Below, in pieces: positions 50,964 through 60,400 of a DNA stretch of 64,000 bases. Both the position numbers and the translations under genes were made by a program. The number at the start of each line of letters is the position of its first letter. The first letter of the stretch is position 1. The notes beneath the pieces were generated by a model, which had not been told where the DNA came from, did not search any database, and saw only the letters and a program-made list of their open reading frames with translations. The stretch lies in contig JAXMAF010000023.1 in NCBI GenBank assembly GCA_046350555.1, forward strand, positions 1-64,000, written 5' to 3'. The stretch comes from JAXMAF01 sp046350555. Its GTDB lineage: Bacteria > Planctomycetota > Phycisphaerae > Phycisphaerales > SM1A02.

Positions 50964-52373
50964 ATGATCGATCTCAAGGCTCTTCGCGAGAATCCCGAAC
51001 GCTTCAAGCAGGGCGCGCGCGACAAGTGTGCCGATGTCGACGTCGAGGCGCTCGTCCGGCTCGACGAGCGGCGGCGCGTCCTGATGACCGACCTCGAGAC
51101 GCGGCGCGCCGAGCAGAACCGGCTCGGCAAGGAGATCGGCCCGCAGATCGGCAGGCTCAAGGGAGAGCTCAAGAACGCGGTCGGTGCGGAGCGCGACGCG
51201 CTCGAGGCGAAGGCGCGCGATCTCGAGCAGCGCCCGGCGGCGCTCAAGGCGGAGATCCAGGCGTTCGAGCGCCAGCTCGCGGAGCTCGACGGCCCCTTTC
51301 ACGAGCTCTGGCTGAAGGTGCCGACGCCGCCCGCACCGGATGTGCCCAAGGGCGCCGGGCCCGACGACAACCGCGAGTTGCGACGCTGGAACCCGCCCGG
51401 ATTCGACGCCGACCAGCCATTCGCCGCGCAACGGGGCTTCGCGCCGAAGACGCACCTCGAGCTGGTGCGCGACCTCCGGCTCGTGGACTTCGAGCGCGGC
51501 GTCAAGATGGCCGGCACGCGCCACTACGTCCTCACCGGCCTGGGCATGCGCATGCACTCGGCCATCCTGCGCTATGCGTTGGACACGATGATCGAGCAGC
51601 ACGGCTTCACGCCCGTCTCGGTGCCGGTCGTGGTGCGCGAGGAGTGCATGGTCGGCACGGGCTTCTTCCCCGCCGGCCGCGAACAGGCGTACCACATCGA
51701 GGAGAGCCGTCGCGGCGCCGGACACGACCTCTTCCTGACCGGAACCGGCGAGGTGGGACTCATGGGCTTCCACGCCGACGAGATCCTCGACGGTGCGCAG
51801 CTTCCGCTGCGGTACACGACGGTTTCCACGTGCTTCCGTCGCGAGGCCGGCGCCGCGGGCAAGGAGACCGCGGGGCTCTATCGAATCCACCAGTTCGACA
51901 AGGTCGAGCAGGTCGTCATCTGCCGCGCCGACGACGCCGAGCAGCGCCGATGGCACCGCACCATGATCGGCTTCGTCGAATCGCTGCTCCAGTCGCTCGG
52001 GCTTCCGTACCGGCTGATGCAGTGCTGCACCGGCGACCTCGGCCCGAAGAACGAGGACATGGTCGACATCGAATGCTGGATGCCCGGGCGCGGCGAGATC
52101 GGCGCGGACGGCCGCCCGACGGGCGCGTATGGCGAGACGCACTCGGCGTCGCGCCTCGGCGACTTCCAGTGCCGCCGGCTCAACCTGCGCTACCGCGACG
52201 AGCAGGGACGGAACGTCTTCTGCTACTCGCTCAACAACACCGTCGTCGCGAGTCCGCGGATCCTCATTCCGCTGCTCGAGATCCACCAGAACGCCGACGG
52301 CAGCGTGACGATTCCCCCGCCCTTGCGGCGGTACCTTTCCGCCGAGGGCCGCCCGATCGAGTCGATCCGCTGA
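50964..52373 (+). CDS. serS: Seryl-tRNA synthetase
   Basis: Class II synthetase for serine. The 469-aa product begins MIDLKALRENPERFKQGARDKCADVDVEAL and has the long helical hairpin arm (about residues 30-105) that contacts tRNA-Ser. Motif 2 is FRREAGAAGKETAGLYRIHQFDKVE and the motif 3 region is SLNNTVVASPRILIPLLE, where the usual small residues of bacterial SerRS are Asn-Asn and the Ala before Arg is Pro, so it belongs to a diverged branch. Zinc-type SerRS is excluded by the arm. Start ATG 50964, nine bases after TACCAT. Confidence 0.94.
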   Translation: MIDLKALRENPERFKQGARDKCADVDVEALVRLDERRRVLMTDLETRRAEQNRLGKEIGPQIGRLKGELKNAVGAERDALEAKARDLEQRPAALKAEIQAFERQLAELDGPFHELWLKVPTPPAPDVPKGAGPDDNRELRRWNPPGFDADQPFAAQRGFAPKTHLELVRDLRLVDFERGVKMAGTRHYVLTGLGMRMHSAILRYALDTMIEQHGFTPVSVPVVVREECMVGTGFFPAGREQAYHIEESRRGAGHDLFLTGTGEVGLMGFHADEILDGAQLPLRYTTVSTCFRREAGAAGKETAGLYRIHQFDKVEQVVICRADDAEQRRWHRTMIGFVESLLQSLGLPYRLMQCCTGDLGPKNEDMVDIECWMPGRGEIGADGRPTGAYGETHSASRLGDFQCRRLNLRYRDEQGRNVFCYSLNNTVVASPRILIPLLEIHQNADGSVTIPPPLRRYLSAEGRPIESIR

Positions 52374-52547
52374 CGCGCCTCGCCCGGCGCGGCGGCCGGG
52401 ACGGGGCGACGCGCCTGCGGATCCGATCGTTCGCCGCGCTCGACGACGTCGCCACAGCCGCATCTCTCCAGCGCGAGGTCTTCCCGGCGCGCGCTCCCCA
52501 GCGCACGTTCGCGTTCGGAACGCGCTCCGGGGCGATCAAGCTCGTGA

Positions 52548-52784
52548 TCACACGCTCACTTCGCGGCCGTTGATCTGGGCCTTCATGAGCCGCTCGCCCT
52601 GGTCCGGGCTGACGCTGCCTTCGGCGACGTAGGCCGCGATCTCGCGTCGGGTGCGCTCGCGCGATCCGGAGACCGCCACCGTGACCACGCCCTTGATGAG
52701 CGTCGTGACGATGATGCACCCGAAGATGGCAAGCACGATGAAGACACCGAAGTGATCGTCACACGCCTTGATGAGGTCGATCAT
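52548..52784 (-). CDS. Small single-pass membrane protein, 78 aa
   Basis: Start ATG 52784 with GGAG eight bases upstream. One membrane segment (FGVFIVLAIFGCIIVTTLIKGVVTVAV, about 12-38) is followed by a basic, then acidic helix SRERTRREIAAYVAEGSVSPDQGERLMKAQ. The last motif (EIAAYVAEGSVSPDQGERLL) resembles SHOCT-like short helical tails that mediate oligomerisation. The function is unknown; small envelope regulators with this layout are common. It is convergent with serS and on the same strand as the lipoprotein gene to its right. Confidence 0.7.
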   Translation of the reverse strand: MIDLIKACDDHFGVFIVLAIFGCIIVTTLIKGVVTVAVSGSRERTRREIAAYVAEGSVSPDQGERLMKAQINGREVSV

Positions 52785-52991
52785 CGATTGTGCTCCACAG
52801 GTCGGGGGTTGCGCACCGGACGGCGGCCTGGCTGATTCTTGGGAATCGCCCTCCGCCGCTTGCGGCGCCTGGCCGATGCCGGTGGTCGAGGACGTCGGAC
52901 GGCTCTCGAGGCTAGGTCCGTCTTGCGGTTCCGTCCTGCGGTTCCGTCTTGCGACTCCGACCGGCTCGCCTCGCGCCAACCGCGCCTCGAA

Positions 52992-54041
52992 TCAGCGCGA
53001 CGCCGGCACAGGCTTCGCGCCCTCAAGCCACGATGGCGGAACGATCAGGAGCGAGCGTCCACCATCGGCGCTGCGCCGCAGGCGCACCGGTGCGTTCGCC
53101 GACCATGTCGGTTCGCGAGGGCAGCGCAGCTTCAGGAAGAGCTCCCACTCAAACTGGCCGTCGGCCCCGGCGACCTGATACGCGGCCCCGCCAAGCGCGC
53201 AGGGATCCTCGACGACGGCGCCACCAGCGCCTGATCGTCCTTCGGGTCCAAGGACCGTGCCGATCCCCGCGGCGCGTGCCGCCGTGTCGAGCATCGCGGC
53301 GAGCTCGTCCTGCATGCGCGCGAACGCCTCGTTGGATGCGTGACTCTGGTTGCGCAGCCCCTCCAGCCGCAGGACCAGCGGCTCGAGACCGCGCTGGCCA
53401 TGCATGCGGCGGACGATGGCCATCGCGCCCGGGTCGACTCGCGGATCGGTGATCGAGCCTGCCTCCGCACCGCGGCCGGCGTCCGGCACGTCGATTGGTT
53501 CGTCCGGATTCGCCGCGCCGCCCTGGTTGGACGCGCGTCGGGCCGCGCCGGCGCGCGGATCGGCGTTCGATGTCGCCGCGCCGCCGCTCGAACTCCACGG
53601 CGCGGCGCCACCGCGCTGCGCGCCCGCGGGCCCCATCGACGAGTTCGCCTGGAGTCCCGCCGGCGAACCAGCGAGCGCGCCGCGCGACGACTCCGGACGG
53701 CGGAATGCTGGATCGCCCGCGCCGTCGCCGTTGGCGCGCGGCGACGCGGCGCCACCATTCGACACGGTTCGATTGCTGGCGACGATTGCCGATCCGCGCC
53801 CGACCGCCTCGATCGTGTCATCCACGGCGCCTGCATCGGCCGATGGGTCGTCGGACCCCCATGCTCGTTCCGGCGAGTCGCCACCGGCCGCACCGGAACG
53901 ACCGGGATCCGACGTCGACGTGCATCCGGCGACGAACGCCGCCGCCACGACGAAGACGCTCGCCACCAAGCCGGCGATCGTCCGGGAACGGACACTGCGC
54001 CGCGGCCCAACAGCTTGCGGAATGATCGGCCGACTCAACAC
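52992..54041 (-). CDS. Lipoprotein of unknown function, about 349 aa
   Basis: Lipobox AFVAGC follows the hydrophobic run LVASVFVVAAAFVAGC. After it lies a 200-residue Gly/Ala/Ser/Asn-rich, low-complexity region, then a helical part (AMAIVRRMHGQRGLEPLVLRLEGLRNQSHASNEAFARMQDELAAML) and a short strand-rich end (FEWELFLKLRCP). I choose the GTG at 54041 because TACCGT ends eight bases upstream and the signal peptide is then of normal length. An ATG at 54095 would add 18 residues and is formed from the last base of a mobile repeat plus its target TGA. Confidence 0.62.
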   Translation of the reverse strand: MLSRPIIPQAVGPRRSVRSRTIAGLVASVFVVAAAFVAGCTSTSDPGRSGAAGGDSPERAWGSDDPSADAGAVDDTIEAVGRGSAIVASNRTVSNGGAASPRANGDGAGDPAFRRPESSRGALAGSPAGLQANSSMGPAGAQRGGAAPWSSSGGAATSNADPRAGAARRASNQGGAANPDEPIDVPDAGRGAEAGSITDPRVDPGAMAIVRRMHGQRGLEPLVLRLEGLRNQSHASNEAFARMQDELAAMLDTAARAAGIGTVLGPEGRSGAGGAVVEDPCALGGAAYQVAGADGQFEWELFLKLRCPREPTWSANAPVRLRRSADGGRSLLIVPPSWLEGAKPVPASR

Positions 54042-54094
54042 GATGTTGAACGGTAGAGCGGTCCCGGCGCGTCCGGGGTGCGGCGTGGGCGTCA

Positions 54095-54303
54095 TACGCG
54101 TCCCAGTTGATTCTCGCACCCAACCCGACTCGATTCCGCCGTGATACGCGTCCCAGTTGACTCTCGCGCCCCACCCAACCCGATTCCGTCGTGAGATAGC
54201 GCTGTGGGCACGGGGTCCAACGCATGGAGGTCTACTGGAATCCGTATGAGACGCCGCCGTGGGCAACAGGGATCGAACGCATGGAGGCCTCCTGGAATCC
54301 GCA
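54095..54303 (+). mobile_element. Nested pair of miniature repeats, copy 8 (outer 104 bp split by inner 102 bp)
   Basis: The outer copy is flanked by TCA 54092-54094 and TCA 54304-54306. After its first 47 bases comes TGA 54142-54144, then a complete inner copy (54145-54246), then TGA 54247-54249 and the second 54 bases of the outer copy. The inner copy thus inserted at the outer copy's internal TGA and duplicated it. Together with the flanks it fills much of the 397-base gap 54042-54438. Confidence 0.85.
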
Positions 54304-54438
54304 TCAAGTGCAGTATCGATGCGGTTCGGGCGCCGGCGTAGCGGGACGCGACGCGCGCCATCTCTCTCTTCCACGACTCTCCTCACGTCGTCGACGCGGT
54401 CGCGCCGATACACGGGTGTTCTCCTTCGCAGGCCTGCC

Positions 54439-54642
54439 ATGCTTCAACGACAGCAGATCATCGATCGCATCCGCGAGGTCAACGTCACTGCCAGGGTCGG
54501 CTGGCTCGGGCAGTTCGACGAGCCGCAGCTCAGGCACTACCTCGATCATCTCAACCACACGTTGGAGCCGCGCGGGCGCGCCAGCCATTGGATCCGGCGC
54601 GGCACGACGCCAGCGCTGCTGGTCCACACACCCGACGATTGA
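54439..54642 (+). CDS. Small conserved-looking protein, 67 aa
   Basis: Start ATG 54439 (MLQRQQIIDRIREVNVTARVGWLGQFDEPQLRHYLDHL). It is helical and charged with a central W-L-x-x-F-D-E-x-x-L-x-x-Y-L-x-H-L pattern. I have the impression of similar short proteins (TARxxWLxxFDExxLxxYLxHL) in other Phycisphaerae, but cannot confirm this here. Probably cytoplasmic. No function is known to me. It lies just right of a nested mobile repeat. Confidence 0.6.
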   Translation: MLQRQQIIDRIREVNVTARVGWLGQFDEPQLRHYLDHLNHTLEPRGRASHWIRRGTTPALLVHTPDD

Positions 54643-54766
54643 CGGCGCACGCCGCGATCGATCGGCTCGATGTGCGCGCAGCGCACATGCAAAAAAACAT
54701 ACAACGTTCAAGTGGACCCGCGAGCGTCGGGTACATTCCGCGTGACACACGAAGGGCTTGTCGCAC

Positions 54767-54892
54767 ATGGCGACGAAGGCGTTCACGAACGCGCCTCCGC
54801 GCGATGGGTGCGCGACCGGAGCGAGACCGGAGCGAGGTCGGAGCGAGACCGGTCTGCGGCGCTGGACCTCGGCTTGCGCTCGCTACACCTGA
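54767..54892 (+). CDS. Possible 41-aa peptide ending at a mobile-repeat target
   Basis: ATG 54767 opens a 41-codon frame (MATKAFTNAPPRDGCATGARPERGRS...) with GAAGGG about ten bases upstream. Its Arg/Gly-rich middle comes from a GGAGCGAGACC direct repeat (three imperfect units). The stop TGA 54890-54892 is exactly the left target duplication of the adjacent mobile repeat. It is short and low in complexity, so it may be chance; the stop-codon coincidence is the main support. Confidence 0.3.
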   Translation: MATKAFTNAPPRDGCATGARPERGRSETGLRRWTSACARYT

Positions 54893-55101
54893 TACGGATT
54901 CCAGTAGACCTTCATGCGTTCGACCCCTGTTGCCCACGGCGGCGGCTCATACGGATTCGAGTCGACCTCCATGCGTTGGACCCCGTGCCCACAGCGCTAT
55001 CTCACGACGGAATTGGGTTGGGTGGGGCGCGAGAATCAACTGGGACGCGTATCACGACGGAATTGGGTTGGGTGGGGCGCGAGAGTCAACTGGGACGCGT
55101 A
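54893..55101 (-). mobile_element. Nested pair of miniature repeats, copy 9 (inverted)
   Basis: Outer copy flanked by TGA 54890-54892 and TGA 55102-55104. Inner copy 54950-55051, flanked by TCA 54947-54949 and TCA 55052-55054. The outer segments are 54 and 47 bases, the mirror image of copy 8, so the inner insertion used the same internal TGA. Confidence 0.85.
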
Positions 55102-55238
55102 TGAGGTGCGATGCGCTGCCGGAGGGCGCGCCGCTCTGCGACGAACGCGCTGATGGGGGAAAGCAGGTGGATGAACGCTTGGCTCCTGCTCTCCGACGTG
55201 CGGCGTGCGATGCGTCGGGCGGGCTGTGGGGCGTCTCA

Positions 55239-55447
55239 TACGGGTTCCAATGGAACTCCACGCGTTCGACCCCGTTTGCCCACAGCGGCGACGCATACGG
55301 ATTCCAGTAGACCTCCATGCGTTCGACCCCGTGCCCACAGCGCTATCTCACGACGGAATTGGGTTGGGTGGGGCGCGAGAATCAACTGGGACGCGTCTCA
55401 CGGCGGAATCGGGTTGGGTGGGGCGCGAGAGTCAACTGGGACGCGTA
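55239..55447 (-). mobile_element. Nested pair of miniature repeats, copy 10 (inverted)
   Basis: Same nested layout and lengths as copy 9 (54, 102 and 47 bases plus duplications). Duplications are eroded: outer TCA 55236-55238 against TTG 55448-55450, inner GCA 55293-55295 against TCA 55398-55400. Copies 9 and 10 may share a history as a local duplication. The 1-kb region 54643-55636 holds otherwise only the possible 41-aa peptide. Confidence 0.8.
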
Positions 55448-55636
55448 TTGGGTGAACCGGTATCCCATGCGCCAACAAGGCGGCCGCAGGTCGGTCGCCG
55501 GTCATTGGAGCGGCTTCGGATCGCACCCGCCGCCTGCTCCGTCGTCGGGGCCGTTCGAGGCCGCCTCGACGTGTGAACGAAACTTGCCTTGGCCGCGCGT
55601 CTCCAGCGCGCGCGCCGACGGACGAGGGGGACAAGA

Positions 55637-57335
55637 ATGATCGCTGCGAAGTCCAATGTGAAACACGATGCGCAGCGCCGCGCGACGACCGGCGCAGGAC
55701 CAAGTGCCAGACCCGATCCGAGACTGCATCCGAAACTGGATCCGAAACTCGATCCGAAGCTGGATCCAAGACCGGGTCGGAAACCAGATCGGAGACCGGA
55801 TTCGAAGCTCGGTTCGAGACTCGCCCCGAAACTGGCCCTTGAACTGGCCCCGAAACTCGACTCGAAACTGGACCCGAAACGAACGACCAAGCCCAGCGCA
55901 ACACCCAGGCACGCCCGGCTCGAGGAGATGCTCACCTTCGCGGCCGCGTACCGCGGATGGACCACTCGGCAGCTTGGGGACGCCCTTGATCGGGATCCGA
56001 GCAACCTCGTGCCCGACAGCGGCATGCCCAAGCTCGACCTGATCGTGCGCCTCGCTCGCGCGCTCGATTGGCCCGTCGCGGACCTGATCGAACACCTGGG
56101 CGAAGGCGTCGGCGAGGAGCTCGAGCGCGACCTGGACGACGACCTGGACGACGACGTTGGAGGTCTCCGCATGGTGGTGCGCACAGGCGCCTCGACGTTC
56201 GCCCGGGCAAGCGCCCGGGCGACGCCGACGTGCGCAGCACCGACGCCGAGCGAGCGCGCCTCGACCCTCGGCCGTCGAGCCGAAGCGCTCGAAGCGAAGG
56301 GTCGCCACATCCTCGCCGTGATCGCGTGGCAGGAAGCGCTCGGCCGCGCCGCGGTCAGCGAGTCGACCTGCGACCAGCAGCTTCGCGCCATCCTTCTCCT
56401 CCGCCTCGCCCGCGCGTACCACCACGCCGGCCAGCCCATCGAAGGGCGCGCCGTCGCCGGCGAGGCCCTCGCGACGATCGCGTGGCTCGCCGCGCCGGAG
56501 GCGACCGCGCTGCGGACCGAGGGACTCGTCCTGCGCGCCGCCTGCGGGCGGGATCTCGTCGCCGTCGTCCCGCCGGTCCGCCCGGACGATGTCGACCCCG
56601 AGGCGACCGAGACGAGCGCGGACCGCCCCGCGACCGGTCGACTCGTCCGTGGCGCCGCCGTGGCGGTCGCACGCGAGTCGCTCGACGACCTCGCCCAGGC
56701 GCGCCACCACCTGGATCATCCCGCGGTGGTCGAGCATCTTTCGTCGGCCGCCGCGCTCGCCCATCGCGCCTGGGATTGCGCCTCGAGCCGAGTGCATCCT
56801 CGACCCAAGCCGGGGCGCGCCGTGCTGCACCATGCTGGAAGACCTCGATTCGATCGTCGACGTCGAGGCGGTCGCCGACCGCGCGCTCCTCGAAAGCCAC
56901 GGCTGGTGGTGCGTCGGCGGCTTCGGCCTCGCGGAGCGGCACCTCGGCGGATCGACCCTGCAACAGGCGCTTGGCATCCTCAGCAACAAGGCGGACGAGA
57001 TCGCCGCGGCGGTCGATTCGTGGGCCCTGCGCGAGCGCGTCTTGACGCTCGAGCACGCGAGACGCCGTCGGCTCGCCGGGCCCGACGGATCCGGAATCTT
57101 CGCCGACGAGTGGCTGCTCGACCGCGACGACCTGCGCATCGTCGTCGGGTGCGTCGGCAGCAGCCGCCGGTTCCGTCCAATCGGGCTGGACATCCTTCGT
57201 CACGCGACGATCGTGGATTGCCAGCCGCTCGACTCGAACCGACGCTCGCGTCCGTCGACGACCACGGCCCGCGGGCGCGAGGACGGTCGAGGCGCGGCAC
57301 ACGCGCTGGACGAACGAGCGACCGGGCGCTGGTAG
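55637..57335 (+). CDS. HTH protein with helical-repeat region, apparently frameshifted
   Basis: Start ATG 55637, seven bases after GAGGGGG. Residues 30-85 are a low-complexity KLDPKLDPK-type linker. An HTH of the Cro/C1 kind follows (YRGWTTRQLGDALDRDPSNLV...LDLIVRLARALDWPVADLIEHL, about 105-155). Then comes a TPR-like helical part (RAEALEAKGRHILAVIAWQEALGRA, QQLRAILLLRLARAYHHAGQPIEG). Around 56.78-56.81 kb the sensible frame changes by +1, and the protein continues ECILDPSRGAPCCTMLEDLDSIVDVEAVADRALLESHGWWCVGG to a TAG at 57335. Without correction the first frame runs into the kinase gene. It is 80 bases before the kinase-STAND gene and probably its partner. Confidence 0.62.
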
Positions 57336-57403
57336 ACGACGGGTCGAGCTCGGGGCGTGCAGCGGCCGCCTCGGGCGCGCGCACGGGCGCACGGACGCGC
57401 CCG

Positions 57404-57409
57404 TACGAT
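57404..57409 (+). promoter_or_regulatory. -10 box for leaderless transcription of the kinase gene
   Basis: TACGAT, exactly six bases before the GTG at 57416; identical in sequence and spacing to the box at 20308-20313. Confidence 0.52.
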
Positions 57410-57415
57410 CCGCGC

Positions 57416-60400
57416 GTGAGCATCGAAGCCTCCCCCGCTCATCCGCCGGCGCTCGGTCGATACGACTTCGCGCGGGCCTCGACCAAGCTGGGGGAGGGAG
57501 GCATGGGACAGGTCTGGCTGGCGTGGGACAGCATGCTCCACGTGGAGCGCGCCGTGAAGCTTCCATCGGATCGATTCACGAACGATCCGCACTGGCGCCT
57601 CGACATGACCCGCGAGGCCCGCAACCTCGCCCAGCTCGAGCACCCGTCGGTCGCGCGGCTCTTCGATGTCGTCGCCGAAGGCGACCGATGCGGGCTCGTG
57701 ATGGAGTACGTCCGCGGCCACACGCTGCGCCAGGTCCTCGAGCGCGACGGCGCCCTGCCCGTGACCGACGCCCTGCGCATCGCCCGTGCGATCGCCGAGG
57801 CCCTCGACGAGGCCCATCGGCACCCGCTGCGCATCGTCCACTGCGACCTCAAGCCGTCGAACGTGATGCTCACGCCCGATGGCGGCGTGAAGATCCTCGA
57901 CTGGGGCATCTCGCAGCGCGAGGCCGCCGAGAACCGCGCCGAACCCGTGCGCTTCGGCACCCCGGGGTACGTCCCGCCCGAGGCGATCCTCGGCCACGAC
58001 GCGGCCAACCGCGCCACCGACATCTTCGCCTTCGGCGCGGTCCTGTACGAGATGCTCGCCGGCGAGCGCGCCTTCGCGGGCTCGGGGGGACGGGATCGTC
58101 TCGATCGCACGCTCGACGCCGAGCCGGACTGGACTCGGCTGCCGCCCTCGACGCCGCCGCACGTGGCGGCGCTCCTGCGGCGACTGCTCGAAAAGAACCC
58201 GCGTCTCCGCTGCCCGGACATCGGCGAGGCCGTTCCCGCCCTGCGCCTCGATCCACCGCGCGCCGCGATGCGCGGTCGGACGCCGACGAACCTGCCTGCG
58301 CCGACGTTCCGCTTCATCGGCCGCGAGCGCGAGCTCGCCGAGGTTCGGTCGGCGCTTGGCGCCCACCGTCTGGTGGTGCTCCATGGGCTTGGCGGGGTCG
58401 GCAAGACGGCACTGGCGATGCGCTTGGCACACGACCTCGGCAGCGACCGGCTCCTGGCCGCGTTTCCCGACGGGATCTGGCTGGCGCGCCTCGGCTCGCT
58501 GCGCGATCCGGCGCTGGTCGCCGAGACCATCGCCCGCGCCGTCGGCGGCGGCGAGGGTGGCGAGGCGCACCTCGCGGGCCAGTTCGCGGCGCGGCTGGCC
58601 GACGCGTCGGCGCTCCTGGTGCTCGATCGCTGCGAGCACCTCGCCGATGCCGTCGCCGCGACGGCCGAGGAGATCCTCGAGCGCTGTCCAGGCGTGCGCC
58701 TCCTCGCCACGAGCCGCGTTCCGCTGCCGATGCGCGACGCAGCGCTCGTGCGCGTCGGACCCATGGCCACGCTGGCCACGTCGGTCCGCGACGCCACGGC
58801 GCCGACCGTCGACGCGGTCGTCGCCCTCGACAGCGTGCGCCTCTTCATCGACCGCGCCCAGCGCAGCGATCCGCACTTCCGGCCGAACGAGCGCGACCTT
58901 CGCGTCGTGGCGGAGATCGTGACGCGCCTCGACGGCATGCCGCTTTCGATCGACCTCGCGGCGGGATGGTTGTCGCGGTGGTCACTCGACGACCTCGCCC
59001 ACGGACTCGATGGCGTGCTCGTGGCGCGCCGCGGCGCCGCGCGGCGCGAAGGCCGCCGCGCCGACGACGCTCCTCCGATCGAAAGTCCGCCCGAGGCGCC
59101 TGCCGGGAACGTCGCCGAAGGCTCGGCCGAGGGGCCGTTCGAGGGCCCACTTGATATCCCGGTCGAGGGCCCGGTCGAGAGCCCGGTCGAGAGCCCAGTC
59201 GAGAACATGGTCCAGTGGATGCTCGAGCAGCTCGAGCCCGCGCAGCGGAGACTCATCGGGCAACTGACCGTCTTTCGCGGCGGCTGGACCATGGCCGCGG
59301 CGCTCGAGGTGTGCGACATCGGGGAAGGCGACCGGCCCGGCGCCGATCGTGTCGACACCACGCTTGCCGACCTGGTCGACCGTTCGCTCATCGAAGCCGA
59401 GCGCACCGACGCCGGGCGGCGCTACCGCATGCTCGCCCCGGTCCGGACGATGACCGAGGCGCTGGTCGTCCAGTCGACGTCGCGCGCCGAGCGCGAGGCC
59501 CTGCGGGTGCGCCACCGTCGCTGGTGCCGGCGCCTTGCCGAGCTCGGCGACGGTGCGGATGGAACGCCGGCGGCCACGACCGGTCGCTTCGACGCGCTGC
59601 TGCGCGAATGGCCCAACCTGCGGGAGGCGATGCTCGACGCGCTTCGTTGCGGCGCGCTCGACGACGCCGCGGCGATGGCCATCGCGATGCATCGCTTCTG
59701 GTACGCCCGCGTTCTGCACCGCGAGGGACTTGGATTGATCGAGACGATCCTCGCTGCGCGAGCCTCGGCCGCGGTGCCGCGGCACGGCGCCGTGCATCGC
59801 ACGCAAGCGGACGGCGTGCCGAACGCCTCGGCCGCGAACGAAGCGATGGCGCCGGGGCCGGCGAACGGCCGGTCGGTGCCCGACGCCGACGACGCGCACT
59901 CGCCATCGGCGGCCGGCGAAGCCGCGCTCCTCGTCCAGGCCCGGCTGCACAACGCGGCGGGGATGCTCGCATGGAGCGCCGGCGAGCTGGACCGCGCGGC
60001 GGCGCACCATGACGCAACAGAAGCGATCCTCTCACGACTCGGAGCGCGCGGCGAGCGCGGCATGATCGGCGTTCGCATCAATCAGGGCCTGGTCGAGAAG
60101 GATCGCGGCGACGCCGAGGCGGCGCTCGCGAGGTTCGACGACGCTCGGCGGATCGCGCTGCGGTCGGGCGACACCGTCGCCGCCGCCCCCGCGGAGCTCA
60201 ACGCCGCGGTCGTCCTGCACGAATCCGGACGCAACGACGAGGCCGCGGCGCTGCTCGCCGCCGCGCTGCCCGTCCTGCGCCGCGAGCCGTCGATGCGCGA
60301 ATTCCTCGGCGAGGCCCTCGCCACGCAAGCGCTCTGCCTGCTGGCGCCGTGCGCGCACAACCGGTTCAAGGACGGAGAGCGAGAGCGAGAGCGAGAGCGA

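Noticed and set aside
54094..55455. Several overlapping frames encoding IPVDLHAFDP / GARESTGTR peptides
   Set aside because: These peptides recur at every copy of the mobile repeat, in any frame and strand, so they are translations of the repeat and not genes.
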